This document shows positions 1-6,635 of a stretch of 15,518 nucleotides of DNA, in pieces. Within the stretch, counting starts at the first letter, position 1. The number at the start of each line of letters is the position of its first letter. Made by a program: the position numbers and the translations under genes. The stretch comes from Kiritimatiellia bacterium. GTDB lineage: Bacteria > Verrucomicrobiota > Kiritimatiellia > RFP12 > UBA1067. Under the pieces are notes generated by a model, which was not told the origin of the DNA, ran no database searches, and worked only from the letters and a program-made list of their open reading frames with translations. The stretch covers positions 1-15,518 of the forward strand of contig JAGOBZ010000027.1 of the NCBI GenBank assembly GCA_017999015.1, in the 5' to 3' direction.

Positions 1-151
1 AGCGGGCGATGCCGCCGAAACCGAGCAACGCGCGCGTGAGCTGGTTGCTGGGCGCGGTCTCGGACCGCAGGATGTGGGCGGGAATGATCGTGAACGCCGA
101 TGCGGCGCCTGCCCGTTTCAGGAAGGTCCGGCGGCTGAATGATCCTGACAT
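1..151 (-). CDS. Gfo/Idh/MocA-family oxidoreductase with Tat signal, 5' end only
   Basis: Reading the minus strand from the ATG at 151-149 gives about 50 codons before the window edge. The protein starts with a textbook twin-arginine leader (S-R-R-T-F-L-K at residues 6-12), a short hydrophobic stretch and a processing-like region. It then enters a beta strand with a glycine-rich turn (LLGFGGIAR, about residues 42-50), where the NAD(P)-binding Rossmann fold of Gfo/Idh/MocA proteins begins. A purine-rich ribosome site (AAGGGAGAAGAG) sits just before the ATG. Tat-exported members are common in PVC bacteria and usually act on sugars or sugar derivatives outside the cytoplasm, but the substrate cannot be told here. 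The gene is divergent from gltX, and a second member of the family lies just beyond gltX. The family call rests on the leader and the first strand only. Confidence 0.7.
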   Translation of the reverse strand, partial: MSGSFSRRTFLKRAGAASAFTIIPAHILRSETAPSNQLTRALLGFGGIAR

Positions 152-249
152 ACTCTTCTCCCTTAATCTTGCAGAGCGGGCTGCTCCGTACGGATTCGCG
201 CTAAACCCAAGCTCTGTATTCAAAGTAACGCTTTGCCGTTCGGGACGCA

Positions 250-280
250 AGCGCGGTTTTGTGACAGCGCGGTTTTGTGA
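250..280. repeat. Two tandem 15-base direct repeats in the divergent intergenic region
   Basis: Two identical 15-base copies (AGCGCGGTTTTGTGA) occupy 250-264 and 266-280, giving a 16-base period. They lie between the divergent oxidoreductase gene and gltX, about 29 bases upstream of the proposed gltX -35 box. This position would suit an operator, but a small duplication is equally possible. No regulator is indicated. Confidence 0.6.
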
Positions 281-308
281 TCAGCAGTCTCAATTGCCAA
301 CTCCCCGC

Positions 309-337
309 TTGTCTCTCGGGAAGAGGGGCGGTACACT
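309..337 (+). promoter_or_regulatory. Likely sigma70-type promoter of gltX
   Basis: A -35 box TTGTCT (309-314) and a -10 box TACACT (332-337) are separated by exactly 17 bases. Each matches the consensus at four of six positions. The implied start of transcription near 344 leaves a leader of about 35 bases that holds the gltX ribosome site (AAGGAG, 364-369). The call is from sequence match only. Confidence 0.5.
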
Positions 338-378
338 GGCGCTTTCTGAATCGTAAGGTTTCTAAGGAGTTTTTTAAG

Positions 379-1719
379 ATGTCTGTCAGAGTCCGTTTCG
401 CGCCGAGTCCCACCGGCAACGTCCACATCGGCAACATCCGTGCCGCCATCTTCAACTGGCTGTTCGCGCGGCACGCCGGCGGCAAGTTTCTGCTGCGGGT
501 GGAGGACACGGACCGCGAGCGCTCGACGCAGGCGGCGATCGACACGCTGCTCGACTGCATGGGCTGGCTGGGGCTGGACTATGACGAGCCGGAAGTCTTT
601 CAGAGCCGGCAGATGGCGCGGCACCTGGCGGTGGCCGAGGATCTGGTCAACCGCGGGCTGGCCTACACGGACAACAAGGGGGGAGGCGGCGAGTGTGTGA
701 TTTTCCGCATGCCCAAAGAGGGCCGTCTCGAGTATACCGATCTCGTCAAAGGCACGATCAAGAAAAAGGCGGAGGATACGCAGGATTTTGTGATCGTGCG
801 CTCGGACGGAACCCCGGTGTTCCATCTGTCTAACGTTGTCGACGACATTGACATGGGCATCACGCACGTGATCCGCGGCGATGATCATGTGGAAAACACC
901 TTTAAGCACATCGAACTTTTCAAAGCGGTGGGTGCGCCGGTGCCGAACTATGCGCATCTGCCGATGATCGTCAACAACCAGGGCAAACCCTATTCCAAGC
1001 GTGACGGGGCGGCTTTTGTGGGCGAGTTCAAGGAGCAGGGTTATCTGCCCGAGGCGCTCTTCAATTTCCTGCTGCTGCTGGGCTGGGCACCGGGCGATGA
1101 CCGCGAAGTGCTGACGCGCGAGGAGATGATTGAGCTGTTCACGCTTGAGCGCTGCAAGTCGAGTGCCGCGCGCTTCGACCTCAAGAAGCTGGTGTGGATG
1201 AACGGCGAGTACATCCGGCGGCAGCCGCGCGAGGTGTATGCGGCGGAGTTTACGGCACGCGTCCAGGCGGCGGGGCTGGCGGTCGAAGGCCGTGACCTTT
1301 CGGGCATTCTGGATCAGATGCAAGTCCGCACCAAGTTCTACTCCGAGATTCCGGGCTCATGCGCCTATTTCTTTACGGAAGAGTATCCGTTCGACGAGAA
1401 AGGTGTGGCGAAGCGGCTCAAAGGCGAAGGCGTCCCGGAGTTGCTGGAGGAGGTGGCGCAGCGGTATGAGGCGCTGCCGAGCTTCGATGTGCAGAGTACC
1501 CACGATGTGTTGGCCGCGATGGGCGAGGCGCGCGGCAGCGGCCTGGGCGCGATGGTGCATCCGGTGCGTGTCGCGGTTTCGGGGCTGACCGAGGGCCCGG
1601 GTCTCTTTGAGATGCTGGCGCTGATCGGCCGCGATCGGGTCTGCGCGCGGCTGCGTCGCGTAGCGCAACGGCTGCGCGGTGGATGGGAGGCGGCGGGGAT
1701 TGGGACGCCGAACGTTTGA
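379..1719 (+). CDS. gltX: Glutamyl-tRNA synthetase (class I), compact form
   Basis: Cytoplasmic enzyme that attaches glutamate to tRNA-Glu (446 residues). The class I signature HIGH appears as HIGN at residues 16-19, inside PSPTGNVHIGN. The KMSKS loop appears as Y-S-K-R at 205-208, followed by DGA. The ATP/tRNA-binding core (GITHVIRGDDH) and a bacterial GluRS C-terminal anticodon-binding region (GPGLFEMLALIGRDRV) are clear, which argues against GlnRS. The ATG at 379 was chosen because AAGGAG precedes it at good spacing and the protein begins at the usual point of the family. The open frame further upstream has no such support. Oddity: after GLAY (residue 96) the chain reaches the next conserved strand (CVIFRMP, about 106-112) in about ten residues, so the usual insert that often carries Cys zinc ligands is missing. 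The 3' end runs into a heptamer repeat. Confidence 0.95.
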   Translation: MSVRVRFAPSPTGNVHIGNIRAAIFNWLFARHAGGKFLLRVEDTDRERSTQAAIDTLLDCMGWLGLDYDEPEVFQSRQMARHLAVAEDLVNRGLAYTDNKGGGGECVIFRMPKEGRLEYTDLVKGTIKKKAEDTQDFVIVRSDGTPVFHLSNVVDDIDMGITHVIRGDDHVENTFKHIELFKAVGAPVPNYAHLPMIVNNQGKPYSKRDGAAFVGEFKEQGYLPEALFNFLLLLGWAPGDDREVLTREEMIELFTLERCKSSAARFDLKKLVWMNGEYIRRQPREVYAAEFTARVQAAGLAVEGRDLSGILDQMQVRTKFYSEIPGSCAYFFTEEYPFDEKGVAKRLKGEGVPELLEEVAQRYEALPSFDVQSTHDVLAAMGEARGSGLGAMVHPVRVAVSGLTEGPGLFEMLALIGRDRVCARLRRVAQRLRGGWEAAGIGTPNV

Positions 1720-1746
1720 CGCTCGACGCTCAACGCTCAACTTTCA
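1712..1746. repeat. Five imperfect tandem heptamers spanning the gltX stop codon
   Basis: Five 7-base units follow one another: ACGTTTG, ACGCTCG, ACGCTCA, ACGCTCA, ACTTTCA. They begin inside the last gltX codons, supply its TGA stop (1717-1719) and fill most of the gap before the next gene. They look like a simple-sequence expansion, not a protein-binding site. No hairpin or T-tract is present, so this is not a terminator. Confidence 0.75.
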
Positions 1747-1764
1747 AGGTGGGGGAGAGACAGG

Positions 1765-2877
1765 ATGAACCTAACGCGACGGAGCTTTTTGGTGAGGGGT
1801 GGCGTGACAGCAGGTGTCGCCTGCGGCGGAGCGCTCGGGGGATTTAGCGGTCGCTTTGCGAGGCGTGCGCCGGTGCGTCTGGGACTTGTTGGGGTGGGGG
1901 GTATCGGCCGGATCAATCTGGAACGGTTTCTCGTCATGGACGGTGTCGAGGTGAACATGATTTGCGAGACGCATGCCGGGCGCGCCCAGGCGGCGCGGGC
2001 GTGTGTCGCGAGTCTGGCGGGCGAACGCGCTGCCTGTGAGGTGACGCAGGATTACCGCGAGCTGTGCGGCCGCGAGGATCTCGATGCGGTGGCGGTCGCG
2101 GTGCCCGACAGTCTGCATGCGGATGTCGCGCTGTCGGCGGTCGCCGCCGGGAAGGCGGTGTATGGCGAGCCGCCGTTCGCGCATACGCTGGGGCAGGGAC
2201 GCGCACTGCTGCGCGCGGTGGCGCAAGGCGGCTGCGTCTGGCAGACCGGCGCGCATCTGCGGGGAGAACCGGCTTTTCGGTGCGCAGTGGCAGCCGTTCG
2301 CGCGGGACGGATCGGGCGTGTGGCGCGGGTCGAGGTGGGGTTGCCGGGGGGCGGTCGCGGGCCGGCAGGATGGGATGGCAACGCGGACGGCGGCGCGTAT
2401 CACTGGCGCTGGATGAGCGCTTGCGGCGGCGGCAGTCTGGCGCAAGGGATCGGACATTACGGTGACATCGCGCTGTGGGGAGCGGGCAAGGAGACGGAAC
2501 TGCCGGTGTCGGTCGTCGGGCGAGGAGAATATCCGCGCGACGGGGTTTTCGATACCGCGACCTCTTTCCGCTTTCTTTGCTTTTACCGCGACGGCGTTGA
2601 AGTGGAGGTGGCAGACGGAGGAAGGCTCGAAAAAGGGATCGGCGTTCGCTGGATCGGAGAGGGTGGCGAATGGATCTGGGTGACGCGCGGCGCGATCGAG
2701 GCGTCGGCCTGCGGGCTGTTGGCTGGGCTGCCGCCCGAAGCGATGCGTCCGGTCGATCTGCGGCGCGATTTTATCGAGGCGGTCAAGGCGCGGCGGCCGG
2801 CATGCGCGCCGGCCGCCGCGGCTTTTCATGCTGCGGCGCTGGGTCAGCTCGGTGATCGCGCCATGCGGGGTGTCTGA
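1765..2877 (+). CDS. Tat-exported Gfo/Idh/MocA-family protein with altered EKP motif
   Basis: A 370-residue protein with a twin-arginine leader (T-R-R-S-F-L at 4-9) and a hydrophobic Ala/Gly segment. A Rossmann fold follows, starting VRLGLVGVGGIG at about residue 37. The family organisation is complete enough to assign it: a dinucleotide-binding N-terminal half and an alpha/beta C-terminal half with a GHYGDIALWG segment (His231, Asp234), equivalent to the usual substrate/catalytic His region. Oddities: the nearly invariant E-K-P at the end of the Rossmann domain reads E135-P136-P137, removing the lysine used for catalysis and cofactor contact. The chain also stops early after LGDRAMRGV, short of the tail many relatives have. 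It may be inactive or serve another role. The ATG at 1765 follows a GGGGGAGAG ribosome site. It lies 45 bases after gltX and 23 before the PII-like gene, so co-transcription is likely. The substrate is unknown. Confidence 0.85.
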   Translation: MNLTRRSFLVRGGVTAGVACGGALGGFSGRFARRAPVRLGLVGVGGIGRINLERFLVMDGVEVNMICETHAGRAQAARACVASLAGERAACEVTQDYRELCGREDLDAVAVAVPDSLHADVALSAVAAGKAVYGEPPFAHTLGQGRALLRAVAQGGCVWQTGAHLRGEPAFRCAVAAVRAGRIGRVARVEVGLPGGGRGPAGWDGNADGGAYHWRWMSACGGGSLAQGIGHYGDIALWGAGKETELPVSVVGRGEYPRDGVFDTATSFRFLCFYRDGVEVEVADGGRLEKGIGVRWIGEGGEWIWVTRGAIEASACGLLAGLPPEAMRPVDLRRDFIEAVKARRPACAPAAAAFHAAALGQLGDRAMRGV

Positions 2878-2900
2878 ACAGCGGATGTCGGGAGTGACGC

Positions 2901-3197
2901 ATGAAAATGGTGATGGCGGTTTACAACATCGGCGTCGACGAAGAGGTCATGGCGGCGATGGAAGAGCTGGGCGTGACCTGTTTCACCAAGGTGCCGCGCG
3001 TGGTGGGCACAGGGAAAACCACCGGGCCGCGGCTGGACGACGCCGTGTGGCCCGGTGCCAACACGATGGCGTTTTTCGTGCTGCCTGAAGGGCGGGCAGA
3101 GGTGGTGATGCAGGCTTTCGCGCACCTGCGCGGAACCATCGGCAAGAAGGCCGGAATCAAAGCTTTTCTGCTGGGGGTCGAGGCCCAGACCGCATGA
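2901..3197 (+). CDS. Small PII-like (GlnB-fold) protein
   Basis: A 98-residue cytoplasmic protein. The pattern of a beta strand with a charged helix (MKMVMAVYNIGVDEEVMAAM), a loop rich in Gly/Thr/Pro (VVGTGKTTGPRLDDAVWPGANT, about 35-56) and a second strand-helix-strand (AFFVLPEGRAEVVMQAF, IKAFLLGVE) matches the ferredoxin-like fold of PII-related proteins. In particular it resembles the short PII-like group often seen beside metal or RND efflux genes. It is shorter than GlnB (112 residues) and lacks a recognisable GlnB T-loop with the uridylylated tyrosine. A GGGAG ribosome site lies before the ATG at 2901, 23 bases after the oxidoreductase stop. It sits directly upstream of argJ-argB-argD, which is notable because true PII controls NAGK in cyanobacteria and plants. 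Whether this protein does so is inference. Confidence 0.7.
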   Translation: MKMVMAVYNIGVDEEVMAAMEELGVTCFTKVPRVVGTGKTTGPRLDDAVWPGANTMAFFVLPEGRAEVVMQAFAHLRGTIGKKAGIKAFLLGVEAQTA

Positions 3198-3257
3198 ATG
3201 ACATTTTGCATCGACTTTGACCGCAAAATCCTCAACAATGCACGGTTCAAACACGGA

Positions 3258-3303
3258 GAACCTTTACGCTGTCGCCGATCCGGCAGGGTTTGCGTAGAGG
3301 TTC
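3258..3303 (+). other. Long hairpin in the argJ leader (possible RNA control element)
   Basis: The 12-base arm GAACCTTTACGC (3258-3269) pairs with GCGTAGAGGTTC (3292-3303) through eleven Watson-Crick pairs and one G-U pair. Inside the loop a smaller GCCG-ATC-CGGC hairpin (3274-3284) can also form. The structure ends 21 bases before the argJ start. No T-run follows, so it is not a standard rho-independent terminator of the PII-like gene. Its position in the only long gap of the operon suggests a leader element, but no known riboswitch class is recognised. Confidence 0.45.
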
Positions 3304-3324
3304 GCCCCGATTCTGTGGACGATC

Positions 3325-4539
3325 ATGAAAAAGTTTGAGTATGTAGAAGGCGGCGTAACCGCGGCACAGGGCTTTCGCGCGTGCGGCGTGGCCGCCGGCA
3401 TCAAGTATAAGGACCGCAAGGACTTAGCGCTGGTGGTTGCTGACGCGTCGGCGGCGGTCGCGGCCGTCTATACCACGAACAAGGTGGCGGCGGCGCCGGT
3501 GCAGGTCGACCGCGAGCGCACGCGTTCGGGACAGGCGCAGGCGGTGGTCGTGAACAGCGGTTGCGCGAATGCCTGCACCGGTGAAACCGGTCTGCAGAAC
3601 GCGCGCGAAATGGCCCGGCTGGCCGGTGCGGCGCTGGGGGTCGATGAGCAGCTTGTTCTGGTCTGCTCGACCGGCGTGATCGGCGTGCATCTGCCGATGG
3701 CGCGCATCGCGGAAGGGGTCAAGGCAGCGGCCGGCGCGCTGAGCCCCACCGGCGGCGATGACGCCGCGCACGCGATCATGACGACCGACACCGTGGACAA
3801 GCAGGTGGCGGTGGAGTTGGAGATCGATGGCCGGACGGTGGTGATCGGCGGCATGTGTAAGGGTTCCGGCATGATCGAGCCGAACATGGCGACGATGCTG
3901 GGGTTTCTGACGACCGACGCGGCGGTGCATCCCAAGGCGCTCGACCAGGCTTTGCGCGAGGCTGTGGAGGTCAGCTTCAACCGCGTGGTGGTGGACGGCG
4001 ACCGCAGCACCAACGACACGGTGATCCTGATGGCCGGCGGCGCGGCCGGCAACACGCTGCTGACGCCCTACCATCCGCAGTGGCAGTATTTTGTGGACGC
4101 GCTGACGACGGTCTGTCTCGAACTCGGCAAGAAGATGGTGCTGGACGGCGAGGGCGCGACCAAGTTTGTGACGGTGTGCGTGCGTGGCGCTCGGACCGAG
4201 CAGGACGCGCAGGCGGCGGCGCGCGCCGTGGCCAAGTCGGCGCTGGTCAAGACCTCGTGGTTCGGGCTCGATCCCAATTGGGGGCGTGTGATCGCGGCGG
4301 TCGGTTATTCCGGTGCTGAGGTCGACGACCAGAAGGCGCAGATTTTTTACGGCGACATCTGCGCGTATGACCAGGGGCGCGTGGCGGACAAGGCGTTGCT
4401 CAAGGCCATGCAGGACGTGATGCGCAAACGGGCCTTCGAGGTGACGGTGGATCTGCATCTCGGCGAGTGCGAAGACACGATTTACACGTGCGATCTCTCG
4501 TACGACTACGTGAAGATCAACGCCGAATACACGACATGA
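3325..4539 (+). CDS. argJ: Bifunctional glutamate N-acetyltransferase/ornithine acetyltransferase
   Basis: ArgJ (404 residues) moves the acetyl group from N-acetylornithine to glutamate. This closes the cyclic arginine route and releases ornithine, and some members also use acetyl-CoA. The family layout is complete: an N-terminal alpha-chain region with NSGCANACTG, the self-cleavage site IEPNMATML with the nucleophile Thr190 at the start of the beta chain, and the C-terminal YVKINAEY ending. The length is normal. The ribosome site before the ATG at 3325 is weak (GTGGA), which makes control through the structured leader more plausible. It is first in an operon with argB (4-base overlap) and argD. 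Presence of argJ means a separate N-acetylglutamate synthase or ArgE deacetylase need not carry the main flux. No odd features were seen in the coding region. Confidence 0.95.
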   Translation: MKKFEYVEGGVTAAQGFRACGVAAGIKYKDRKDLALVVADASAAVAAVYTTNKVAAAPVQVDRERTRSGQAQAVVVNSGCANACTGETGLQNAREMARLAGAALGVDEQLVLVCSTGVIGVHLPMARIAEGVKAAAGALSPTGGDDAAHAIMTTDTVDKQVAVELEIDGRTVVIGGMCKGSGMIEPNMATMLGFLTTDAAVHPKALDQALREAVEVSFNRVVVDGDRSTNDTVILMAGGAAGNTLLTPYHPQWQYFVDALTTVCLELGKKMVLDGEGATKFVTVCVRGARTEQDAQAAARAVAKSALVKTSWFGLDPNWGRVIAAVGYSGAEVDDQKAQIFYGDICAYDQGRVADKALLKAMQDVMRKRAFEVTVDLHLGECEDTIYTCDLSYDYVKINAEYTT

Positions 4540-5414
4540 AACAGTTTATTGAAAAAGCCGCTGTGCTGACTGAGGCGCTGCCGTACATCCAGGATTTCAA
4601 GGGATCGGTCGTGCTGGTCAAGGTCGGCGGCAGCGTCATGGAGGTCGAGGAGAACCTCGAGGGGCTGCTGACGGACATCGCGTTTATGAACGCGGTGGGC
4701 ATGAAGACGGTGCTGGTGCACGGCGGCGGCAAGGCGATCTCGCGCGGCATGGAGGATGCGGGCATCGCGCCGCATTTCGTGCAGGGCTTGCGCGTCACCA
4801 CCGAGGAGGCCGTGCGGGTCGTCGAGCGGGTGATCAAGGACGAAGTGAACGCCAAGGTGGTGCGGCTGCTGCAGAAGCATTTCGCGAATGCGCGCCCGCT
4901 GCACGGCGATTGGATTTTCGGCGTCGCGAAGAAGACCGGGACGGATCCGGTCAGCGGGGCGGCGCTGGATTGGGGATTTGTGGGCGAGCCGGTGTCGGTC
5001 GACATCCGGCCGGTCGCGGAGATGCTGGACGCGGGCATCGTGCCGGTGGTGACGCCGCTGGGCACGGGGCCGGACGGCAAGGTGTATAACGTCAACGCGG
5101 ACACGGCGGCGGCGGCTTTGGCCAAAGCCATGAAGGTGCGCAAGCTGGCGTTTGTCTCGGATGTGCCGGGGCTGCTGATGGACGTGAACGACCCCGCGTC
5201 CCTGCTGGCCACGCTGCGGATCGGCAGCGTGCGCAGGCTGAAGGAGACCGGTATTGTGGGCGGCGGCATGTTGCCGAAGCTGGACAGTTGCGTGGAGGCG
5301 ATCCAGGCCGGCGTGGGCAAAGTCCACCTGGTCGACGGCCGCATGCCGCATTCGCTGTTGCTTGAGATTTTCACGAAAAAAGGTGTAGGAACGGAGATTA
5401 TCGCAGATGAGTAA
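4536..5414 (+). CDS. argB: Acetylglutamate kinase
   Basis: NAGK phosphorylates N-acetylglutamate, the second step of arginine synthesis, in the cytoplasm. The 292-residue protein shows the amino-acid kinase motifs: VKVGGS with the phosphate-contacting Lys29, VHGGGKAI, the substrate region GLRVTT, VNADTAAAALA and the late GGGMLPKL. The ATG at 4536 overlaps the argJ stop (ATGA), which fixes the start and implies translational coupling. An extra N-terminal helix of about 20 residues (QFIEKAAVLTEALPYIQDF) precedes the first strand. In the family this helix is characteristic of hexameric, arginine-inhibited NAGKs and is absent from the E. coli type. That fits an ArgJ-based cyclic pathway, where NAGK is the feedback step. 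A PII-like gene lies upstream of argJ. Confidence 0.95.
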   Translation: MKQFIEKAAVLTEALPYIQDFKGSVVLVKVGGSVMEVEENLEGLLTDIAFMNAVGMKTVLVHGGGKAISRGMEDAGIAPHFVQGLRVTTEEAVRVVERVIKDEVNAKVVRLLQKHFANARPLHGDWIFGVAKKTGTDPVSGAALDWGFVGEPVSVDIRPVAEMLDAGIVPVVTPLGTGPDGKVYNVNADTAAAALAKAMKVRKLAFVSDVPGLLMDVNDPASLLATLRIGSVRRLKETGIVGGGMLPKLDSCVEAIQAGVGKVHLVDGRMPHSLLLEIFTKKGVGTEIIADE

Positions 5415-6609
5415 GAGTACCGACATTGCCGCATTGTTTGACCAGTATGTGATGCACACCTATGCGCCGACCGCGACGCTGACCAGCGGCAGCGGCTGCA
5501 AGGTGCGCGACCCGGACGGCAAGACCTATCTCGACTTCACGTCCGGCATCGCCGTGCATAACGTCGGTCACTGCCATCCCAAAGTGGTGAAGGCGGTGCA
5601 GGATCAGGTCGCCGCGCTGGGCCACTGCTCCAACCTCTTTTACAACGTGAACCAGGCGCTGCTGGCGCAGCGGCTCTCGAAGCTCTCGCTGAACGGTAAG
5701 TGCTTCTTCTGCAACTCCGGCGCGGAGGCCAACGAGGCGATGATCAAGCTCGCGCGCCTTTGGGGGCACGAGAAGGGCAAGTTCGAGATCATCACCCTGC
5801 AGAACTCCTTCCACGGCCGCACGCTCGCGACGATGGCCGCCACGGCGCAGGCCAAGATCCAGAAGGGCTATGATCCGCTGCCGATCGGCTTCGCGTATGC
5901 GGAGTTCAATAATCTGGAGTCGGTCGCAGCCGCCGTCAACGAGCGTACGGTCGCCGTGATGCTGGAGGCGGTGCAAGGCGAGGGCGGCGTGATCCCTGCC
6001 ACCGAAGAGTTTATGGCCGGCGTGCGCAAGCTGTGCGATGAGAAGGGCCTCTTGATGCTCTGCGACGAGGTGCAGTGCGGCATGGGACGCACCGGCAAGT
6101 GGTTCGGCTGGCAGAACTATGCGGTCAAGCCGGATGCCTTCACGCTGGCCAAGTCTCTGGCTGACGGCATCCCGATGGGGGCGCTGGTCGCCTCGCCTGC
6201 GCTCTCTGATGTCTTCTCGCCGGGCACCCACGCCTCGACCTTCGGCGGCAATCCGGTGTCGAGCGCGGCGGCGCTGGCAGTGCTGGAGGTGATGGAAGAG
6301 GAGGCGCTGCTTAAGCGCGCCGAAGAGACCGGCGCGTTGTTCGTGGAGGGGTTGAACCTCTTTGTCGAGAAGCACAAGCAGGTGCTTGAGATCCGAGGCA
6401 AGGGGCTGATGCTCGGCATGGTGGTCGAGGGGGCGGCCAAAGAGGTCGTGGACATGTGCCGCGACATGGGGCTGCTCTGCTGCGTGGCCGGCGAGCATGT
6501 GGTGCGCTTCCTTCCGCCGCTAAACATCAAAGAAGCCGACCTTGAAGAGGCACTGGAAATGATCGGCGACGCGCTCGACGAGCTGTACGGCGGCGAGAGC
6601 GAGGCGTAA
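5407..6609 (+). CDS. argD: Acetylornithine aminotransferase
   Basis: A PLP enzyme of class III aminotransferases (400 residues) that converts N-acetylglutamate semialdehyde plus glutamate to N-acetylornithine. Visible motifs are the cofactor-phosphate region NSGAEANEAMIKLAR, the Asp of LMLCDEVQCGMGRTGK that contacts the PLP ring nitrogen, and the Schiff-base lysine Lys249 in TLAKSLADG. SFHGRTLATMAAT and STFGGNPVSSAAAL also match the ArgD/GABA-T group. Its ATG at 5407 overlaps the argB stop by 8 bases, so the operon is argJ-argB-argD. The operon stops here: a convergent gene ends 26 bases later, and argF, often next in line, is absent. ArgD can also serve lysine synthesis as succinyl-diaminopimelate aminotransferase. 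The arginine role is favoured by context. Confidence 0.95.
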   Translation: MSKSTDIAALFDQYVMHTYAPTATLTSGSGCKVRDPDGKTYLDFTSGIAVHNVGHCHPKVVKAVQDQVAALGHCSNLFYNVNQALLAQRLSKLSLNGKCFFCNSGAEANEAMIKLARLWGHEKGKFEIITLQNSFHGRTLATMAATAQAKIQKGYDPLPIGFAYAEFNNLESVAAAVNERTVAVMLEAVQGEGGVIPATEEFMAGVRKLCDEKGLLMLCDEVQCGMGRTGKWFGWQNYAVKPDAFTLAKSLADGIPMGALVASPALSDVFSPGTHASTFGGNPVSSAAALAVLEVMEEEALLKRAEETGALFVEGLNLFVEKHKQVLEIRGKGLMLGMVVEGAAKEVVDMCRDMGLLCCVAGEHVVRFLPPLNIKEADLEEALEMIGDALDELYGGESEA

Positions 6610-6635
6610 CAAGAAACACGCCGGTCATCGGTTGG

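Noticed and set aside
220..1323. Long minus-strand frame of 367 codons opposite gltX
   Set aside because: Shadow frame: His/Arg-rich composition, no recognisable motif, and fully antisense to a clear GluRS. Similar long antisense frames opposite 1765-2877, argJ, argB, argD and the GH gene were left out for the same reason.
3194..3211. ARG-box-like imperfect palindrome (ATGAAT...TTGCAT) upstream of argJ
   Set aside because: Only the left half matches the ArgR consensus TGAAT. The right half is poor, and no promoter is recognised around it.
3217..3245. Promoter with TTGACC at 3217-3222 for argJ
   Set aside because: The -35-like box is good but nothing resembling a -10 box lies 16-18 bases downstream.
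3258..3303. Rho-independent terminator for the PII-like gene
   Set aside because: The stem is long but the bases after it are GCCCCGATTC with no T-run. A leader structure is a better reading.
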